Assembly (NCBI RefSeq): GCF_002895925.1
Contig: NZ_NWUO01000012.1
Coordinates: 1-64,000 of the forward strand
DNA: 64,000 bases
Direction of reading: 5' to 3'
DNA from: Mixta theicola
GTDB taxonomy: Bacteria > Pseudomonadota > Gammaproteobacteria > Enterobacterales > Enterobacteriaceae
Shown here: positions 28,590-42,867 of the stretch, piece after piece
Layout: each line of letters begins with the position of its first letter
How positions within the stretch are numbered: position 1 is the stretch's first letter
The notes under the pieces: generated by a model
What the model was told of the DNA's origin: nothing
The model's input: only the letters and a program-made list of their open reading frames with translations
Database searches by the model: none
Made by a program: the position numbers and the translations under genes

Positions 28590-29453
28590 ATGGCGCCGCT
28601 TTCTTTACGTCCACGTATCCGCGCAGCGGGCGCCTGGTTCAAACTTCTCTGGCAGCGTATTGAACATGATGGCATGACGACTGAGGCGGGCAACCTGGCC
28701 TTTGTCTCCTTGCTGGCTCTGGTGCCGCTGGTGGCGGTGGTCTTTTCGTTGTTTGCCGCCTTTCCGGTGTTCTCCGAAATCAGCGTGCAGCTAAAGCACT
28801 TTATTTTCAATAATTTCGTCCCGGCAGCGGGCAATGTGGTGCAGGATTATCTCGATCGGTTTGTCGCCAACGTCAATAAAATGACCATCGTGGGCGCGGT
28901 TGGGCTGATTGTCACCTCGCTGCTGCTGATGCATTCCATCGACAGCGCGCTGAATGCCATCTGGCGCAGCCAGAAAAAACGCCCGTTGGTTTACTCTTTT
29001 GCCGTCTACTGGATGATCCTGACGCTGGGACCGCTGCTGGCCGGGGCCAGCCTGGCGATTAGTACCTGGCTTTTGTCGCTAAGATGGGTGGCCGTCAGCG
29101 GGATGACCGGGCTTATCGATCAGGCGCTGCGTATTTTCCCGCTCCTGCTTTCATGGCTGGCTTTCTGGCTGTTGTACAGTCTGGTGCCAACAACGCGGGT
29201 GCCGCAGCGTGACGCATTAATCGGGGCGCTGGTGGCAGGCTTGCTCTTTGAGCTGGGTAAAAAAGCGTTTGCGCTTTACATCACCACGTTCCCTTCTTAC
29301 CAGCTGATTTATGGCGTGCTGGCAGTGATCCCGATCCTGTTTCTGTGGGTTTACTGGACGTGGTGTATCGTATTATTAGGGGCGGAGATAACCGTCACGC
29401 TGGGCGAGTATCGTCAGCGACAACAACAAGAAAAAGGCAGTGAGGAAGCATGA
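28590..29453 (+). CDS. yihY: YihY/UPF0761 inner membrane protein
   Basis: 287-aa protein of the BrkB/YihY family with about six membrane helices (for example [15 protein letters not shown] and [15 protein letters not shown]). It was once called RNase BN, a function later assigned to another gene. Its role is uncertain. It overlaps dtd by four bases and lies in a yihX-yihY-dtd-fabY run. Confidence 0.92.
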   Translation: MAPLSLRPRIRAAGAWFKLLWQRIEHDGMTTEAGNLAFVSLLALVPLVAVVFSLFAAFPVFSEISVQLKHFIFNNFVPAAGNVVQDYLDRFVANVNKMTIVGAVGLIVTSLLLMHSIDSALNAIWRSQKKRPLVYSFAVYWMILTLGPLLAGASLAISTWLLSLRWVAVSGMTGLIDQALRIFPLLLSWLAFWLLYSLVPTTRVPQRDALIGALVAGLLFELGKKAFALYITTFPSYQLIYGVLAVIPILFLWVYWTWCIVLLGAEITVTLGEYRQRQQQEKGSEEA

Positions 29454-29887
29454 TTGCATTAATTCAGCGGGTGCTGAGCGCCAGCGTTACGGTGGCCGAC
29501 GAAACGGTGGGAAAGATTGGTCCCGGTTTGTTGATATTGCTGGGCGTGGAAAAAGAGGATGATGAACAGAAAGCGCAGCGCCTGTGCGAACGCGCGCTGG
29601 GCTATCGTATTTTTAGCGATGAAAACGGCAAAATGAACCTCAATGTCCAGCAGGCCGGCGGCAGCGTGTTAGTGGTTTCACAGTTTACGCTGGCCGCTGA
29701 TACGCAAAAGGGAATGCGGCCCAGCTTTTCCCGCGGCGCTGAACCGCAGGAGGCGGAGCGCCTGTATCACTACTTCAGCGACTGCTGCCGACAAAAAAAT
29801 CTGCCCGTGGAGAACGGGCGTTTTGCCGCAGATATGCAGGTCGCCTTAGTGAATGATGGACCGGTGACCTTCTGGCTACAGGTATGA
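29450..29887 (+). CDS. dtd: D-aminoacyl-tRNA deacylase
   Basis: 145-aa enzyme that hydrolyses D-aminoacyl-tRNAs and prevents D-amino acids from entering proteins. The active-site signature [17 protein letters not shown] is present, as is the Gly-cisPro-type segment [10 protein letters not shown] at the C-terminus. Its ATG overlaps the yihY stop and its stop overlaps the next start (ATGA), indicating coupled translation. Confidence 0.96.
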   Translation: MIALIQRVLSASVTVADETVGKIGPGLLILLGVEKEDDEQKAQRLCERALGYRIFSDENGKMNLNVQQAGGSVLVVSQFTLAADTQKGMRPSFSRGAEPQEAERLYHYFSDCCRQKNLPVENGRFAADMQVALVNDGPVTFWLQV

Positions 29888-30876
29888 TGCCGGTAGCAGC
29901 AGCAGCCAGGAACAACCACGCCCACGCCGAACGAGAGAATCATTTTATGTATCATCTACGAGTGCCGGAAACTGCCGAAGAGCTGGAGATGTATTACCAG
30001 TTCCGCTGGGAAATGTTACGTAAGCCGCTGCGTCAGCCGCAGGGTTCAGAGCGGGACGCCTGGGATGCCATGGCGCATCATCAAATGGTGGTGGATGAGC
30101 AGGGTAAGCCTGTCGCCGCCGGTCGTCTTTATATCAATGCGGACAATGAAGCCTCTATTCGCTTTCTGGCGGTGCATCCCACGGTACAGGGCAAAGGATT
30201 AGGAACGCTGGTGGCGATGACGCTGGAATCGGTTGCCCGTCAGGAAGGCGTTAAGCGGGTGGTTTGTAGCGCGCGTGAGGATGCGGTCGAGTTCTTTGCC
30301 AAGCTGGGCTATGTCAACCAGGGGGAAATTACCGCGCCGCTCACTACGCCGGTACGCCACTTTTTAATGATTAAGCCGGTTATCACGCTGGATGACATCC
30401 TGCATCGTGCTGACTGGTGCGGGCAGCTGCAGCAGGCCTGGTATGAGCATATTCCGCTCAGTGAGAAAATGGGCGTGCGTATCACCCAGTATACCGGCCA
30501 GAAATTTATGACCACCATGCCGGAAACCGGCAATCAGAATCCGCACCATACGCTGTTCGCGGGCAGCCTGTTTTCCCTGGCCACGCTGACCGGCTGGGGA
30601 TTGATCTGGCTGCTGCTGCGCGAGCGCCATTTAGGCGGCACTATTATTCTGGCCGATGCCCATATTCGCTACAGCCAGCCCATCAGCGGCAAGCCCAGCG
30701 CCGCCGCCGATCTCGGTTCGCTAAGCGGCGATCTCGATCGGCTGGCGCGCGGACGTAAAGCGCGAGTGCAGCTGGAGGTGGAGCTGTTCGGCAATGATGC
30801 GTGCGGGGCGGTATTTAACGGCGTCTATATCGTACTGCCCGCCGATCCCGACGGGCCGCTAGAGCCTCATGGATGA
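29884..30876 (+). CDS. fabY: GNAT acetyltransferase-thioesterase-like protein FabY (YiiD)
   Basis: 330-aa fusion protein. An N-terminal GNAT domain ([19 protein letters not shown], acetyl-CoA binding loop) is joined to a C-terminal hot-dog/thioesterase-like domain ([19 protein letters not shown]). E. coli YiiD has been proposed to act in fatty acid synthesis initiation. The start at 29884 overlaps the dtd stop; the ATG at 29947 ([13 protein letters not shown]) gives a 309-aa form beginning at the conserved region. The 3' end overlaps yicH on the other strand by ten bases, at a break in E. coli-like gene order. Confidence 0.88.
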   Translation: MMPVAAAARNNHAHAERENHFMYHLRVPETAEELEMYYQFRWEMLRKPLRQPQGSERDAWDAMAHHQMVVDEQGKPVAAGRLYINADNEASIRFLAVHPTVQGKGLGTLVAMTLESVARQEGVKRVVCSAREDAVEFFAKLGYVNQGEITAPLTTPVRHFLMIKPVITLDDILHRADWCGQLQQAWYEHIPLSEKMGVRITQYTGQKFMTTMPETGNQNPHHTLFAGSLFSLATLTGWGLIWLLLRERHLGGTIILADAHIRYSQPISGKPSAAADLGSLSGDLDRLARGRKARVQLEVELFGNDACGAVFNGVYIVLPADPDGPLEPHG

Positions 30877-32549
30877 TTGCTGACTTCACCCTGAACCATA
30901 GATTGTTGCAGGGTTTTCCCGTCTGAAGTCAGCGTTAATGTGCCGTTAGCGCTGTTTTTTAACGGCATTGCTGCCGCCAGGCTCGCATTCAGCTTCAGCT
31001 GTAGCGTGGCCTGACCGGTTAGCGGCGGCGCTGGCCAACCCCAGTTTTGCAGCACATCCGCCGGTACGGACCGGCCGTTCAGCGTTAACGACAGATTGCG
31101 CGCCGGCGTTTGATCCAGCGTTGCCAGACCTTCCAGCATACCTTTATCCGCAAACGCGCTCATTTCCGTCACCGCAATCTGTTCGGCATCGGCATTTAAC
31201 GTCAGCGAAGGATGGCGAATATCGGTACGGTTGAAGGTAGCTTCCGCCGCATTCAGGTTAAGAGCGCCCTGCCAGATACCCCATTGACGATGACGCGCCA
31301 GCAGCAGGTCGGAACCACTGATGTCCAGCGCGGTTATCTGCAACGGATACTGAGGGTTTACATCGATAATCAGGTTGCGGTTGCCGCTTAGCTTTTTCAC
31401 CAGTACGCCGTCAAGCCAGGCCGGCAGCGTTGCCATCCAGCGGTCGCGCCAGTTTTCCGGCAGCGTATATTCCAGCCCGGCCAATACCAGCTCATCCAGC
31501 GTAAGTTGCTTCGTCTGACGTTGCCAGTTGCCCTGCGCACGGATTAAGCCGTTAACCCAGCGTGAGCTAAAGCGCGCGTCCGCAATGCCTTGCGGAGAAA
31601 AGTCGAGATTCAGAATCGGATCGTTTAACGTCAGCTGACCGTTGATAAAGCTGTCGGCATTCAGAGCCAGCGAGCCGTCGTTGCTTTGCCAGTCGCCATT
31701 GCTTAGCGTCAGGTTTTTTAGCAGTAAATCGAGATCGGTTACTGCCCAGTCCGGCCCCTGCAGACGAGCGCCAGTCATATCCACGCGCGAAAAATGCACC
31801 GAAGGCAGGCTACGTAGCGGCTGTAAGAATGCGCTAAGCGATTTGTCCGTTTGCAGACGAATATCATTCAGGCGCAGCGCGGACACTTCCCATTTACCCT
31901 GTGCGTCACGTTGGGCGCTGCCGGTCACGGAGCCGCGCGCCAGATCGGCACCGAAATTATTAATCACCAGCTGCCGATCGCTTATTCTTCCCTGAACCAG
32001 GGCATTGGTAACCTCCAGCCCATGTAGCGTCACGCTGTTCGCACTGGCCTGAAAGCTGGCGTTATCACCTAAAATATTGCCCGCGCGCGGCTGCCAGGGA
32101 ATTACGCCGCCGTTTAACGCTAGCGTGTTGATTGTCTGCCGGGGGCTATTCAGCGTCATATTGCGCAGCTGAAGGCGATCGGCCTGTAACGGCCAGGCCA
32201 TATTCGTCGGCATATTGGCGACATTCAGCGTACCGTCCTGCAGCTCAATACGGGTAAAGTGCAGCGCATCGCTAAACAAAGAGAGCGTCAAACCGAGGTT
32301 AACGGTTTTTGCCACCATCACGGCGGGCTGGCCATCATGACCAAAACTCACATTACGTAAGGCCAGCAGCCCCGGACTGGAAAAGTTATGCTCTATTTTG
32401 CTGACGGAAAGATGCCAGGCCGTATCATCGCTTATTCGTCTGCTGGCCCATTCCGCGCCCCAGCGGGTTTGCAGCAAAAGATAGATCGCTACCAGCGTTA
32501 GCAGCAGTAGCAACAACAGCGAAAGCGTTAACTTTCCGACAAGTTTCAT
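30867..32549 (-). CDS. yicH: AsmA-family protein YicH
   Basis: 560-aa envelope protein with an N-terminal membrane anchor (residues 5-27) and a long periplasmic beta-rich domain; the C-terminal third has AsmA-like repeats such as [15 protein letters not shown]. The family is implicated in lipid transport and outer membrane homeostasis. The ATG at 32549 (MKLVGKL) has AAGGA at good spacing; an ATG two codons earlier is too close. Its E. coli neighbour is xanP, as here. Confidence 0.9.
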   Translation of the reverse strand: MKLVGKLTLSLLLLLLLTLVAIYLLLQTRWGAEWASRRISDDTAWHLSVSKIEHNFSSPGLLALRNVSFGHDGQPAVMVAKTVNLGLTLSLFSDALHFTRIELQDGTLNVANMPTNMAWPLQADRLQLRNMTLNSPRQTINTLALNGGVIPWQPRAGNILGDNASFQASANSVTLHGLEVTNALVQGRISDRQLVINNFGADLARGSVTGSAQRDAQGKWEVSALRLNDIRLQTDKSLSAFLQPLRSLPSVHFSRVDMTGARLQGPDWAVTDLDLLLKNLTLSNGDWQSNDGSLALNADSFINGQLTLNDPILNLDFSPQGIADARFSSRWVNGLIRAQGNWQRQTKQLTLDELVLAGLEYTLPENWRDRWMATLPAWLDGVLVKKLSGNRNLIIDVNPQYPLQITALDISGSDLLLARHRQWGIWQGALNLNAAEATFNRTDIRHPSLTLNADAEQIAVTEMSAFADKGMLEGLATLDQTPARNLSLTLNGRSVPADVLQNWGWPAPPLTGQATLQLKLNASLAAAMPLKNSANGTLTLTSDGKTLQQSMVQGEVSNHP

Positions 32550-32650
32550 TTGCATCCTTCCGTATGAATTTCCGCTATCGCCTGTTATGCCCTAATTACT
32601 GGCATAGCTCAACCGCCTGGTTGTAAAGCCGGAATAAATACGCTGCAGAA

Positions 32651-32668
32651 GGCGGGTCACGGCCCGCC
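32651..32668 (-). terminator. Stem-loop after xanP
   Basis: A 6-bp GC stem GGCGGG / CCCGCC with a six-base loop lies ten bases beyond the xanP stop. The trailing bases are not a real T tract, so termination may be partial. Confidence 0.5.
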
Positions 32669-32677
32669 CCGCAAGGT

Positions 32678-34063
32678 TTACTTCTCGTGAGGGAAAAACA
32701 GATTCAGCACAATGGCGGTAATGCCGCCTGCGGCGATACCGGAAGAGAGCAGGGTTTTTAACCATTCCGGCGCAAACTGCAGGATCAGCGGCTGCTGCGA
32801 CACGCCCAGACCCACCGCCAGCGAGAGCGCCATAATCATAATTGCCCGACGATTTAACGGTTCACGCGAGACAATACGCACCCCGGATGCGGCGATAGTG
32901 CCAAACATCACGATAGTCGCACCGCCCAACACCGGCTCCGGAATATGCTGTACAAAGCCGCTTACCGCAGGAAACAGGCCAAGCACAATCAGCATCAGCG
33001 CCACGACAAAGCCCACGTAACGGCTGGCGACGCCGGTCAGCTGGATAACGCCATTATTCTGGCCGAAACAGGAGTTAGGGAAGGTGTTAAACAGCGCGGA
33101 GACAAAAGAGTTAAGGCCGTTAGCCAGTACGCCGCCTTTCAGACGCTTCATATAAAGCGGCCCGCTAACCGGCTGCTCTGAGACGTCAGAGGTGGCGGTA
33201 ATATCGCCGATGGTTTCCAGCGAGGTCACCATAAATACCAGCATCAGCGGAATAAGCAGGTTCCAGTCAAAGCCCAGGCCGTAATAGAGCGGCATCGGAA
33301 CGGCCACCAGCGCGCTGTTTGACGGAGCGCTGTTTTCCGGCAGCATATCCAGCGCCCACGCCAGTAAATATCCCACGGCCATCGCAATCACCAGCGAGGC
33401 GACGCGCAGATAAGGGTTACGCTGACGGTTAAGAATAACGATCACCGCCAGCACCGCGCCTGCCAGCAACAGGTTTTTCGGCGCGCCGAAGGTGTGATCG
33501 TTCATCGCGGCAAAGCCACCGCCGATAGAGGTTAAGCCAACCTGAATCAGCGACAGGCCAATAATCATCACGACGATGCCGGAAACCAGTGGGGTGATAA
33601 TACGGCGCGCCAGATGCAGCACGCGGGAAATAACCATCTCCGTACAGGAGGCGATCATTAGCGTGCCAAATAAAGCGGCCATCATCGTAGGCACATCGGC
33701 GCCGCCATTTTTTAACGCCAGGCCACCCATAATCAGCGGGCTAACAAAGTTAAAGCTGGTGCCCTGAATAGAAAGCAGCCCCGATCCTACCGGACCCCAG
33801 GTTTTAATTTGCAATATCGACGCGACGCCAGAGGCAAACAGCGACATGCTGATAATGTGTTGCGTATCCTGGGCGGGCAGGCCAAGCGCCTGACAAATCA
33901 GCAGAGCGGGGGTAATAACCGCCACGAACATAGCCAGCAGATGCTGACAGGCGGCAAAGAGCGTTTGCGGCAGCGGCGGGCGATCTTCCAGGCGATAAAT
34001 AAGTTCGCTCTTCGGCGTCACGCCGGTAGCGGACGGGGCGATTTCATTAGGGTTGGCGGACAT
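32678..34063 (-). CDS. xanP: Xanthine permease XanP
   Basis: 461-aa NCS2/NAT-family H+ symporter for xanthine with about 14 membrane segments. The NAT signature region [18 protein letters not shown] and the conserved [12 protein letters not shown] are nearly identical to E. coli XanP. The ATG at 34063 is preferred over an in-frame start at 34105 because homology begins soon after it. gltS, which follows in E. coli, is missing here. Confidence 0.93.
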   Translation of the reverse strand: MSANPNEIAPSATGVTPKSELIYRLEDRPPLPQTLFAACQHLLAMFVAVITPALLICQALGLPAQDTQHIISMSLFASGVASILQIKTWGPVGSGLLSIQGTSFNFVSPLIMGGLALKNGGADVPTMMAALFGTLMIASCTEMVISRVLHLARRIITPLVSGIVVMIIGLSLIQVGLTSIGGGFAAMNDHTFGAPKNLLLAGAVLAVIVILNRQRNPYLRVASLVIAMAVGYLLAWALDMLPENSAPSNSALVAVPMPLYYGLGFDWNLLIPLMLVFMVTSLETIGDITATSDVSEQPVSGPLYMKRLKGGVLANGLNSFVSALFNTFPNSCFGQNNGVIQLTGVASRYVGFVVALMLIVLGLFPAVSGFVQHIPEPVLGGATIVMFGTIAASGVRIVSREPLNRRAIMIMALSLAVGLGVSQQPLILQFAPEWLKTLLSSGIAAGGITAIVLNLFFPHEK

Positions 34064-34188
34064 GATTAGGGTTCCCTGAGAAACAAAGTGGCGATTGTAA
34101 TTCACTGCATCGCAAAAGCAATCGTTTGCTAAGCGGGTTTTACCTTAACGGGTTTATTTATTCTGGATCGGAAAAGAAAAAACAGACG

Positions 34189-36270
34189 TCAGGCGTTGGT
34201 GTAGCGATCGGTTTCCGGCAGCCAGCGTTCAATCAGCGCCTGCGCCTGTTGCGGATAGTGCTGGTGAATATGGCGCGCAATGCGTTGTACCTCAGGGATT
34301 AGCGCCTGATCGCGCAGCAGGTCAGCCACTTTAAACTCAGCGTTGCCGGTTTGCCGCGTACCCAGCAGTTCACCTGGCCCACGAATTTCCAGATCGCACT
34401 GGGCGATAACGAAACCGTCATTGCTGTCACGCAGCACCTGCAGGCGCTTTTGCGCCGTTTTGCTCAGCGGGGATTTATAGAGCAGTACACAGTGAGAGGC
34501 GACCGCGCCCCGGCCTACGCGTCCACGCAGCTGATGCAGCTGGGCAAGTCCCAGCCGTTCCGGGTTTTCGATAATCATCAGGCTGGCATTAGGAACATCC
34601 ACGCCCACCTCAATGACCGTGGTGGCGATCAGCAGCTGAAGCGCTCCCTGTTTGAAAGCCTGCATAACGTCCTGCTTTTCCTGCGGCTTCATGCGGCCAT
34701 GAACCAGACCTACCTGTAAATCGGGCAGCGCCAGCTTTAACTCTTCCCAGGTTGCTTCCGCCGCCTGCGCTTCCAGCAGATCGGACTCTTCAATCAGCGT
34801 GCATACCCAGTAAGCCTGGCGGCCTTCCGTCTGGCAGGCGTTTTTTACCCGCTCAATAATTTCTGCGCGCCGTGAGTCGGGGATCGCGACCGTGGTAACC
34901 GGCGTGCGTCCCGGAGGAAGTTCATCAATAACCGACGTATCCAGATCGGCATAGGCGGTCATCGCCAGCGTACGCGGGATCGGCGTCGCGGTCATGATTA
35001 ACTGATGAGGATGGAAACCCTGCTCCTCGCCTTTTTCCCACAGGGCCAGGCGCTGGTGGACGCCGAAGCGGTGCTGTTCATCAATAATCACCAGCGCCAG
35101 GCCGTTAAACTGCACCTGTTCCTGGAAAATAGCGTGCGTGCCTACCACCATAGCAACCTGGCCGCTGGCAATCGCTTCCTGCTGAGCCAGCCGGGCTTTA
35201 CCCTTCTGTTTGCCCGCCAGCCAGCCAACCTCAAGGCCCAGCGGCGCAAACCACTGGCGAAAATTGTTAGCATGCTGCTCGGCCAGTAACTCGGTCGGCG
35301 CCATCAGCGCAACCTGTTTACCGTGAGCGATAACATTCAACGCAGCCAGGGCGGCAACCAGCGTTTTGCCAGAGCCTACGTCGCCCTGAACCAGCCGCAT
35401 CATGGGATAATCGTGGGTAAGATCCTGCTCAATCTCTTTAACCACCCGCTGCTGAGCGACGGTAGGTTTAAACGGCAACGCCGCCAGCAGCCGATCGCTT
35501 AGCGTATGACGCGGCGACATCGCCAGCGCATGATAGCGTTGGGCGCCAGCGCGCACCGCCAGCATACTCAGGTTATGGGCCAGCAGCTCTTCAAGGATTA
35601 GACGGCGCTGGGCCGGATGGCGTCCGCTTTCCAGATCGGCCAGCTGTATATCCGGCGGTGGACGATGCAGCGTGCGCAGCGCATCAGGCAGGCTAAGCAG
35701 GCCGCCGCTTAATTCCGCTGGCAGCAGCTCGGCAATCGGGCAGGTATCCAGTAGGTTAAGCGCCTGATCGGTCAGGCTACGCAGCGTGGCCTGACGAATC
35801 CCTTCCGTAGTGGGATAAACCGGGGTTAGCGTTTCCTGCAGCTCGGTAACGCTGTGCTCACCCTGAATGCGATATTCAGGATGGATCATCTCTGCGCCGC
35901 GCTGGCCCCGTTTGATCTCGCCGTAAGCCGTAACGCGTGCGCCGGGCGACAGCCCGTTTTTCATTCCGGCATTAAAGTTGAAAAAGCGCAGCGTTACCAC
36001 GCCAGAGCCATCGCTAATCTGGCTGACCAGCATACGGCGGCGGCCAAAAGTTACGTCGGTATGCAGCACTTCGCCTTCAACCGTCGCCCAGATACCGGGC
36101 AACAGATCGTTAATACGGTAAAGCTGCGTGCGATCTTCATATCGCAGCGGCAGGTGCAGCAACAAATCCTGCACGGTATGCAGCCCGATCTTTGCCAGCT
36201 TTCCGGCCTGGCTGGCGCCTATGCCGGAAAGGGTGCTGAGCGGAACGGCATCCAGCAGGCGGCCTTTCAT
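34189..36270 (-). CDS. recG: ATP-dependent DNA helicase RecG
   Basis: 693-aa branch-migrating helicase that regresses stalled forks and processes R-loops and Holliday junctions. An N-terminal wedge/OB domain (residues 1 to about 150) precedes the SF2 motor: Walker A LVQGDVGSGKTLVA, DEQH motif IIDEQHRFGVHQR, motif III TATPIPRTLA, and motif VI QLRGRVGRG. Its start overlaps the trmH stop by four bases. Confidence 0.97.
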   Translation of the reverse strand: MKGRLLDAVPLSTLSGIGASQAGKLAKIGLHTVQDLLLHLPLRYEDRTQLYRINDLLPGIWATVEGEVLHTDVTFGRRRMLVSQISDGSGVVTLRFFNFNAGMKNGLSPGARVTAYGEIKRGQRGAEMIHPEYRIQGEHSVTELQETLTPVYPTTEGIRQATLRSLTDQALNLLDTCPIAELLPAELSGGLLSLPDALRTLHRPPPDIQLADLESGRHPAQRRLILEELLAHNLSMLAVRAGAQRYHALAMSPRHTLSDRLLAALPFKPTVAQQRVVKEIEQDLTHDYPMMRLVQGDVGSGKTLVAALAALNVIAHGKQVALMAPTELLAEQHANNFRQWFAPLGLEVGWLAGKQKGKARLAQQEAIASGQVAMVVGTHAIFQEQVQFNGLALVIIDEQHRFGVHQRLALWEKGEEQGFHPHQLIMTATPIPRTLAMTAYADLDTSVIDELPPGRTPVTTVAIPDSRRAEIIERVKNACQTEGRQAYWVCTLIEESDLLEAQAAEATWEELKLALPDLQVGLVHGRMKPQEKQDVMQAFKQGALQLLIATTVIEVGVDVPNASLMIIENPERLGLAQLHQLRGRVGRGAVASHCVLLYKSPLSKTAQKRLQVLRDSNDGFVIAQCDLEIRGPGELLGTRQTGNAEFKVADLLRDQALIPEVQRIARHIHQHYPQQAQALIERWLPETDRYTNA

Positions 36271-36962
36271 CGTTTAGCCGTTGACTGCATTGCGGCCCAC
36301 CACCCGGCATCGGCAATCACTTCGCCGTTGTCGTCGATGGTAGGACGGGGCAGGCCTTTCTGTTTAGCCACGCGCGCCAATACCGGATAACCGCCTTCAA
36401 ACAACAGGCGCTGCTGTTCTGAGTGCGGCAGCGTGCTGATGTCGCGCTGGTACATACCGGCGTTTTGCCGCTGGCGCTGCGCCTCATAAAGGATCAGCGC
36501 GGAGGCGACCGAAACGTTCAGTGACTGCACCATGCCTGCCATCGGAATAATAATGTCCCGATCGGCCAGCGCCAGCGCTTCCTGAGTGATGCCGGTTTTT
36601 TCCTGGCCCATCAGAATGCAGGTCGGGCGCGTATAGTCGATTTCACGAAAGTCGACGGCTTTGGCGGAAAGGTTGGTCGCCAGGATCTGCATATCCTGCT
36701 GCTTCAGATGGGTTACCGCATCAGCAATCGTACGGTGGGTTTTAACCTGCACCCAGCTATTGCTGCCGGCGGCAGAAGAAACCACGGTACGCATCCGGTT
36801 GGCGGGCCAGATTGCGTGGACTTCATGGACGCCCACCGCGTCCGCCGTACGAATAATGGCGGACACGTTGTGGGGTTTATGTACCTGCTCCATACATACG
36901 GTGAGATCGTGCTGGCGCGCGGCCAGCATCTCGCGTATACGAGCAAAACGTTGAGCATTCAT
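36267..36962 (-). CDS. trmH: tRNA (guanosine(18)-2'-O)-methyltransferase TrmH
   Basis: 231-aa SPOUT-class SAM-dependent enzyme that methylates G18 in the tRNA D-loop. The conserved segments are the N-terminal HKPHNVSAIIRTADAVGV, CILMGQEKTGIT and the knot segment IPMAGMVQSLNVSVASALILYEA. It lies three bases after spoT and overlaps recG, in a spoT-trmH-recG run as in E. coli. Confidence 0.96.
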   Translation of the reverse strand: MNAQRFARIREMLAARQHDLTVCMEQVHKPHNVSAIIRTADAVGVHEVHAIWPANRMRTVVSSAAGSNSWVQVKTHRTIADAVTHLKQQDMQILATNLSAKAVDFREIDYTRPTCILMGQEKTGITQEALALADRDIIIPMAGMVQSLNVSVASALILYEAQRQRQNAGMYQRDISTLPHSEQQRLLFEGGYPVLARVAKQKGLPRPTIDDNGEVIADAGWWAAMQSTAKR

Positions 36963-36965
36963 GCG

Positions 36966-39080
36966 TTAGTTTCGGTTACGGTGAACTTTGATGACGTCCG
37001 GCATTACACGAATTTTGCGCATAATATTCGCCAAATGAACGCGATCGCGGGCCGTCAAACGAATAAAGGCGCTGTAAACGCGGCCGTCACGTTCTTCCGT
37101 GTTCAGGCTTTGAATATTCGATTTGGCCGTGTTAATCGCCGCCGTCAGGTTCGCCAGCGCGCCCTGATGATTAAACATATCGACTTTAATCTCAGCGACA
37201 AACTCCTGCTCGGTCACCTTATCCCATTCCACCGCCATAAATTTTTCGGGCTCTTTCTGATAGCCACGAATGTTACGGCACGACTCATGGTGAACCACCA
37301 GGCCCTTACCGGGACTGACGTGCGCCACAATCGGGTCGCCAGGAATCGGACGACAGCACTTCGCAAAGGTAATCAGCACGCCATCGGCGCCTTTAATCGG
37401 CAGCTTGCTGCGTGACGTGGCGCTGGTGGAAAGGCCGCCCGCCGTATCCAGCAGGTTTTTCGCTACCACGACGCTCATCGCGTTGCCCAGACCGATTTCC
37501 GCCAGCAGATCGTCCAGCGACGCCAGCTTCATCCGCTCCAGCTCTTGCTCAATGCTGGCCGGTGAAATCTCAGCCAGTTTACGGCTGCCGCCCAGCGCAT
37601 GATTAAGCAGGCGACGTCCCAGGCTCACCGAGTCTTCGCGCTTGAGGTTTTTCAGCAGCTGACGGATCTTGGCGCGCGCTTTTGAACTGACGACAAAGTT
37701 AAGCCAGGCGGCATTGGGCCGGGCGCCGGGAGCGGTAATAATTTCCACCGTCTGGCCGCTGGCCAACGGCTGTGAAAGGGGATAGGGCTGCCGATCGACG
37801 CGTGCGCCCACGCAGGCATGACCAATATCGGTATGCACCGCATAGGCGAAGTCCACCGGCGTAGCGCCAGCGGGCAGTTCGACAATACGCCCTTCCGGCG
37901 TAAAAACGTAAATCTCATCCGGGAACAGATCGGATTTCACGCTTTCGATAAACTCAAAGGAGCTACCGGCGCTTTGCTGCAGTTCCAGCAGGCTTTGCAG
38001 CCAGCGCTGCGCACGAATCTGTGCGGTGGTGCCGCTCTCGCCCTGCTCTTTCTCTTTATAAGCCCAGTGCGCCGCAACCCCCATCTCCGCCATCTGATCC
38101 ATATCTTCCGTACGGATCTGTACCTCAACCGGCACGCCATGTGGGCCAATCATTGAGGTATGCAGCGACTGATAGCCGTTCGCTTTCGGGATGGCGATAT
38201 AATCCTTCACCCGGCCCGGACGCGGCTTATACAGGCTATGCATCTGACCCAGCACGCGATAGCAGGTATCCACATCGCGGACGATCACGCGAAACGCGTA
38301 AATATCCATAATGGAGTGGAAGCGCTGCTCTTTCAGATGCATTTTGCAGTAAATGGAATAGAGGTGTTTTTCGCGGCCAAATACGCGGCAGGAAATACCG
38401 GCCTCCTGCAAACGTCCTTCAATCTCCGCGAGGATTTTCTGGATCATCTCCTTACGGTTACCGCGCGCGGCCTTCACCACTTCTTTAATTACGCGATAAC
38501 GGTTGGGATAGAGCGCTTCGAAGCCCAGCTCTTCCAGCTCGGTTTTCAGATGATGAATACCCAGGCGGTGCGCCAGCGGGCTATAGATTTCCAGCGTTTC
38601 ACGCGCAATGCGCCGCCGTTTATCTGGCCGCAGCGAACCCAACGTGCGCATATTATGCGTACGGTCGGCCAGCTTGATCAGGATGACGCGAATATCCTGC
38701 ACCATCGCCATGATCATCTTGCGGAAGTTCTCCGCCTGCGCCTCTTTTTTATCACGGAACTTCAGCTTATCCAGCTTGGATACGCCTTCAACCAGTTCGG
38801 CAACGCTTTTACCGAACAGCTGTTCCATGTCCTGATAGGTGGCGGGCGTGTCTTCAATCACGTCATGCAGCAGCGCGGCCATGAGCGTTTCATAGTCGAG
38901 CTTCATTTCCGCCAGGATACAGGCGACGGCGACGGGATGAGTGATATAGGGCTCACCGCTGGAGCGAGTCTGCCCCTCGTGAGCATCACGTGCGACAAGG
39001 TAAGCTTGCTTGAGGCGCTTAATCTGCTCCTCAGGCAAGTATTTTTCAATCAGCTGATTGAGACTTTCAAAAAGATACAA
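36966..39080 (-). CDS. spoT: Bifunctional (p)ppGpp synthase/hydrolase SpoT
   Basis: 704-aa stringent-response enzyme. The N-terminal HD hydrolase has HPVAVACILAEMKLD and HDVIEDTPATY. The synthetase domain contains VFGREKHLYSIYCKM and YRVLGQMHSLYKPRPGRVKDYIA. TGS (IYVFTPEGRIVELPAGATPVDFAY, in part) and a C-terminal ACT domain follow. Translation starts 19 bases after the rpoZ stop. All metal-binding motifs of the hydrolase appear intact. Confidence 0.98.
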   Translation of the reverse strand: MYLFESLNQLIEKYLPEEQIKRLKQAYLVARDAHEGQTRSSGEPYITHPVAVACILAEMKLDYETLMAALLHDVIEDTPATYQDMEQLFGKSVAELVEGVSKLDKLKFRDKKEAQAENFRKMIMAMVQDIRVILIKLADRTHNMRTLGSLRPDKRRRIARETLEIYSPLAHRLGIHHLKTELEELGFEALYPNRYRVIKEVVKAARGNRKEMIQKILAEIEGRLQEAGISCRVFGREKHLYSIYCKMHLKEQRFHSIMDIYAFRVIVRDVDTCYRVLGQMHSLYKPRPGRVKDYIAIPKANGYQSLHTSMIGPHGVPVEVQIRTEDMDQMAEMGVAAHWAYKEKEQGESGTTAQIRAQRWLQSLLELQQSAGSSFEFIESVKSDLFPDEIYVFTPEGRIVELPAGATPVDFAYAVHTDIGHACVGARVDRQPYPLSQPLASGQTVEIITAPGARPNAAWLNFVVSSKARAKIRQLLKNLKREDSVSLGRRLLNHALGGSRKLAEISPASIEQELERMKLASLDDLLAEIGLGNAMSVVVAKNLLDTAGGLSTSATSRSKLPIKGADGVLITFAKCCRPIPGDPIVAHVSPGKGLVVHHESCRNIRGYQKEPEKFMAVEWDKVTEQEFVAEIKVDMFNHQGALANLTAAINTAKSNIQSLNTEERDGRVYSAFIRLTARDRVHLANIMRKIRVMPDVIKVHRNRN

Positions 39081-39099
39081 GGGCGAGCCTTCCGGCTAA

Positions 39100-39375
39100 T
39101 TAACGACGACCTTCAGCGATAGCGGTAACAGCCTGCAACTCGGCGGCTTCTTGCTCATGCTGCTCCTGGCGCTCACGGACATCAAGGATCTGATTGGTGA
39201 TCAGGCCTTCTTCGATTTCGCGCAGAGCGATAACGGTCGGTTTATCGTTCTCTTCCGGTACCAGCGGATCTTTACCGCTCACCTGCATCTGACGTGCGCG
39301 ACGTGCAGCGACCAGAACCAGGTCAAAACGGTTACCAATTTTTTCTACTGCGTCCTGAACGGTTACGCGTGCCAT
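39100..39375 (-). CDS. rpoZ: RNA polymerase omega subunit
   Basis: 91-aa subunit that latches the beta' subunit and forms a ppGpp-binding site. [20 protein letters not shown] and [19 protein letters not shown] (segments) are almost invariant in the group. It lies between gmk and spoT, as in E. coli. Confidence 0.98.
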   Translation of the reverse strand: MARVTVQDAVEKIGNRFDLVLVAARRARQMQVSGKDPLVPEENDKPTVIALREIEEGLITNQILDVRERQEQHEQEAAELQAVTAIAEGRR

Positions 39376-39429
39376 AAATGTGCTACTCCACAGGTGAAGA
39401 AATGACTGGGCATAATACTGAAAGTGACT

Positions 39430-40233
<804 letters not shown>

Positions 40234-40288
40234 TTAGCTCCGTGCTTCTCGCCGCGTCGCCTTTAATACGTTCTACTGCAGCGGCTGA

Positions 40289-42659
<2,371 letters not shown>

Positions 42660-42790
42660 AGCCAGCTCCAGGAAAACGGTGGCAAGCCTACAGCGCTTCT
42701 CTGAGTGTAGACGAGTGAAAATTTCTAAGGCATCCGCGTCCGGATTAGCTCTGTTTATGCGAAGCGGGAAACTGGTGAGCAAAAAACAAT

Positions 42791-42818
42791 AAAAAAAGCG
42801 CGCTATAGCAGCGCGCTT
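42791..42818 (-). terminator. Terminator at the left edge of the accessory segment
   Basis: Reading leftwards, AAGCGCGCT / AGCGCGCTT (9-bp perfect stem, five-base loop) is followed by TTTTTTT. It would stop transcripts from the decayed gene at 42868-43265 before yicG. Confidence 0.82.
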
Positions 42819-42867
42819 AATAAAAATACCTGTTTACAGGTACTTATCCACCCATCAACAGCTTTTA

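Noticed and set aside
36708-37415. 235-codon plus-strand frame opposite trmH/spoT
   Set aside because: Spans two real genes on the other strand; shadow frame.
38160-39122. 320-codon open frame on the plus strand opposite spoT
   Set aside because: It is a mirror frame created by the codon bias of spoT; no Shine-Dalgarno, no recognised domain, and spoT is fully supported.
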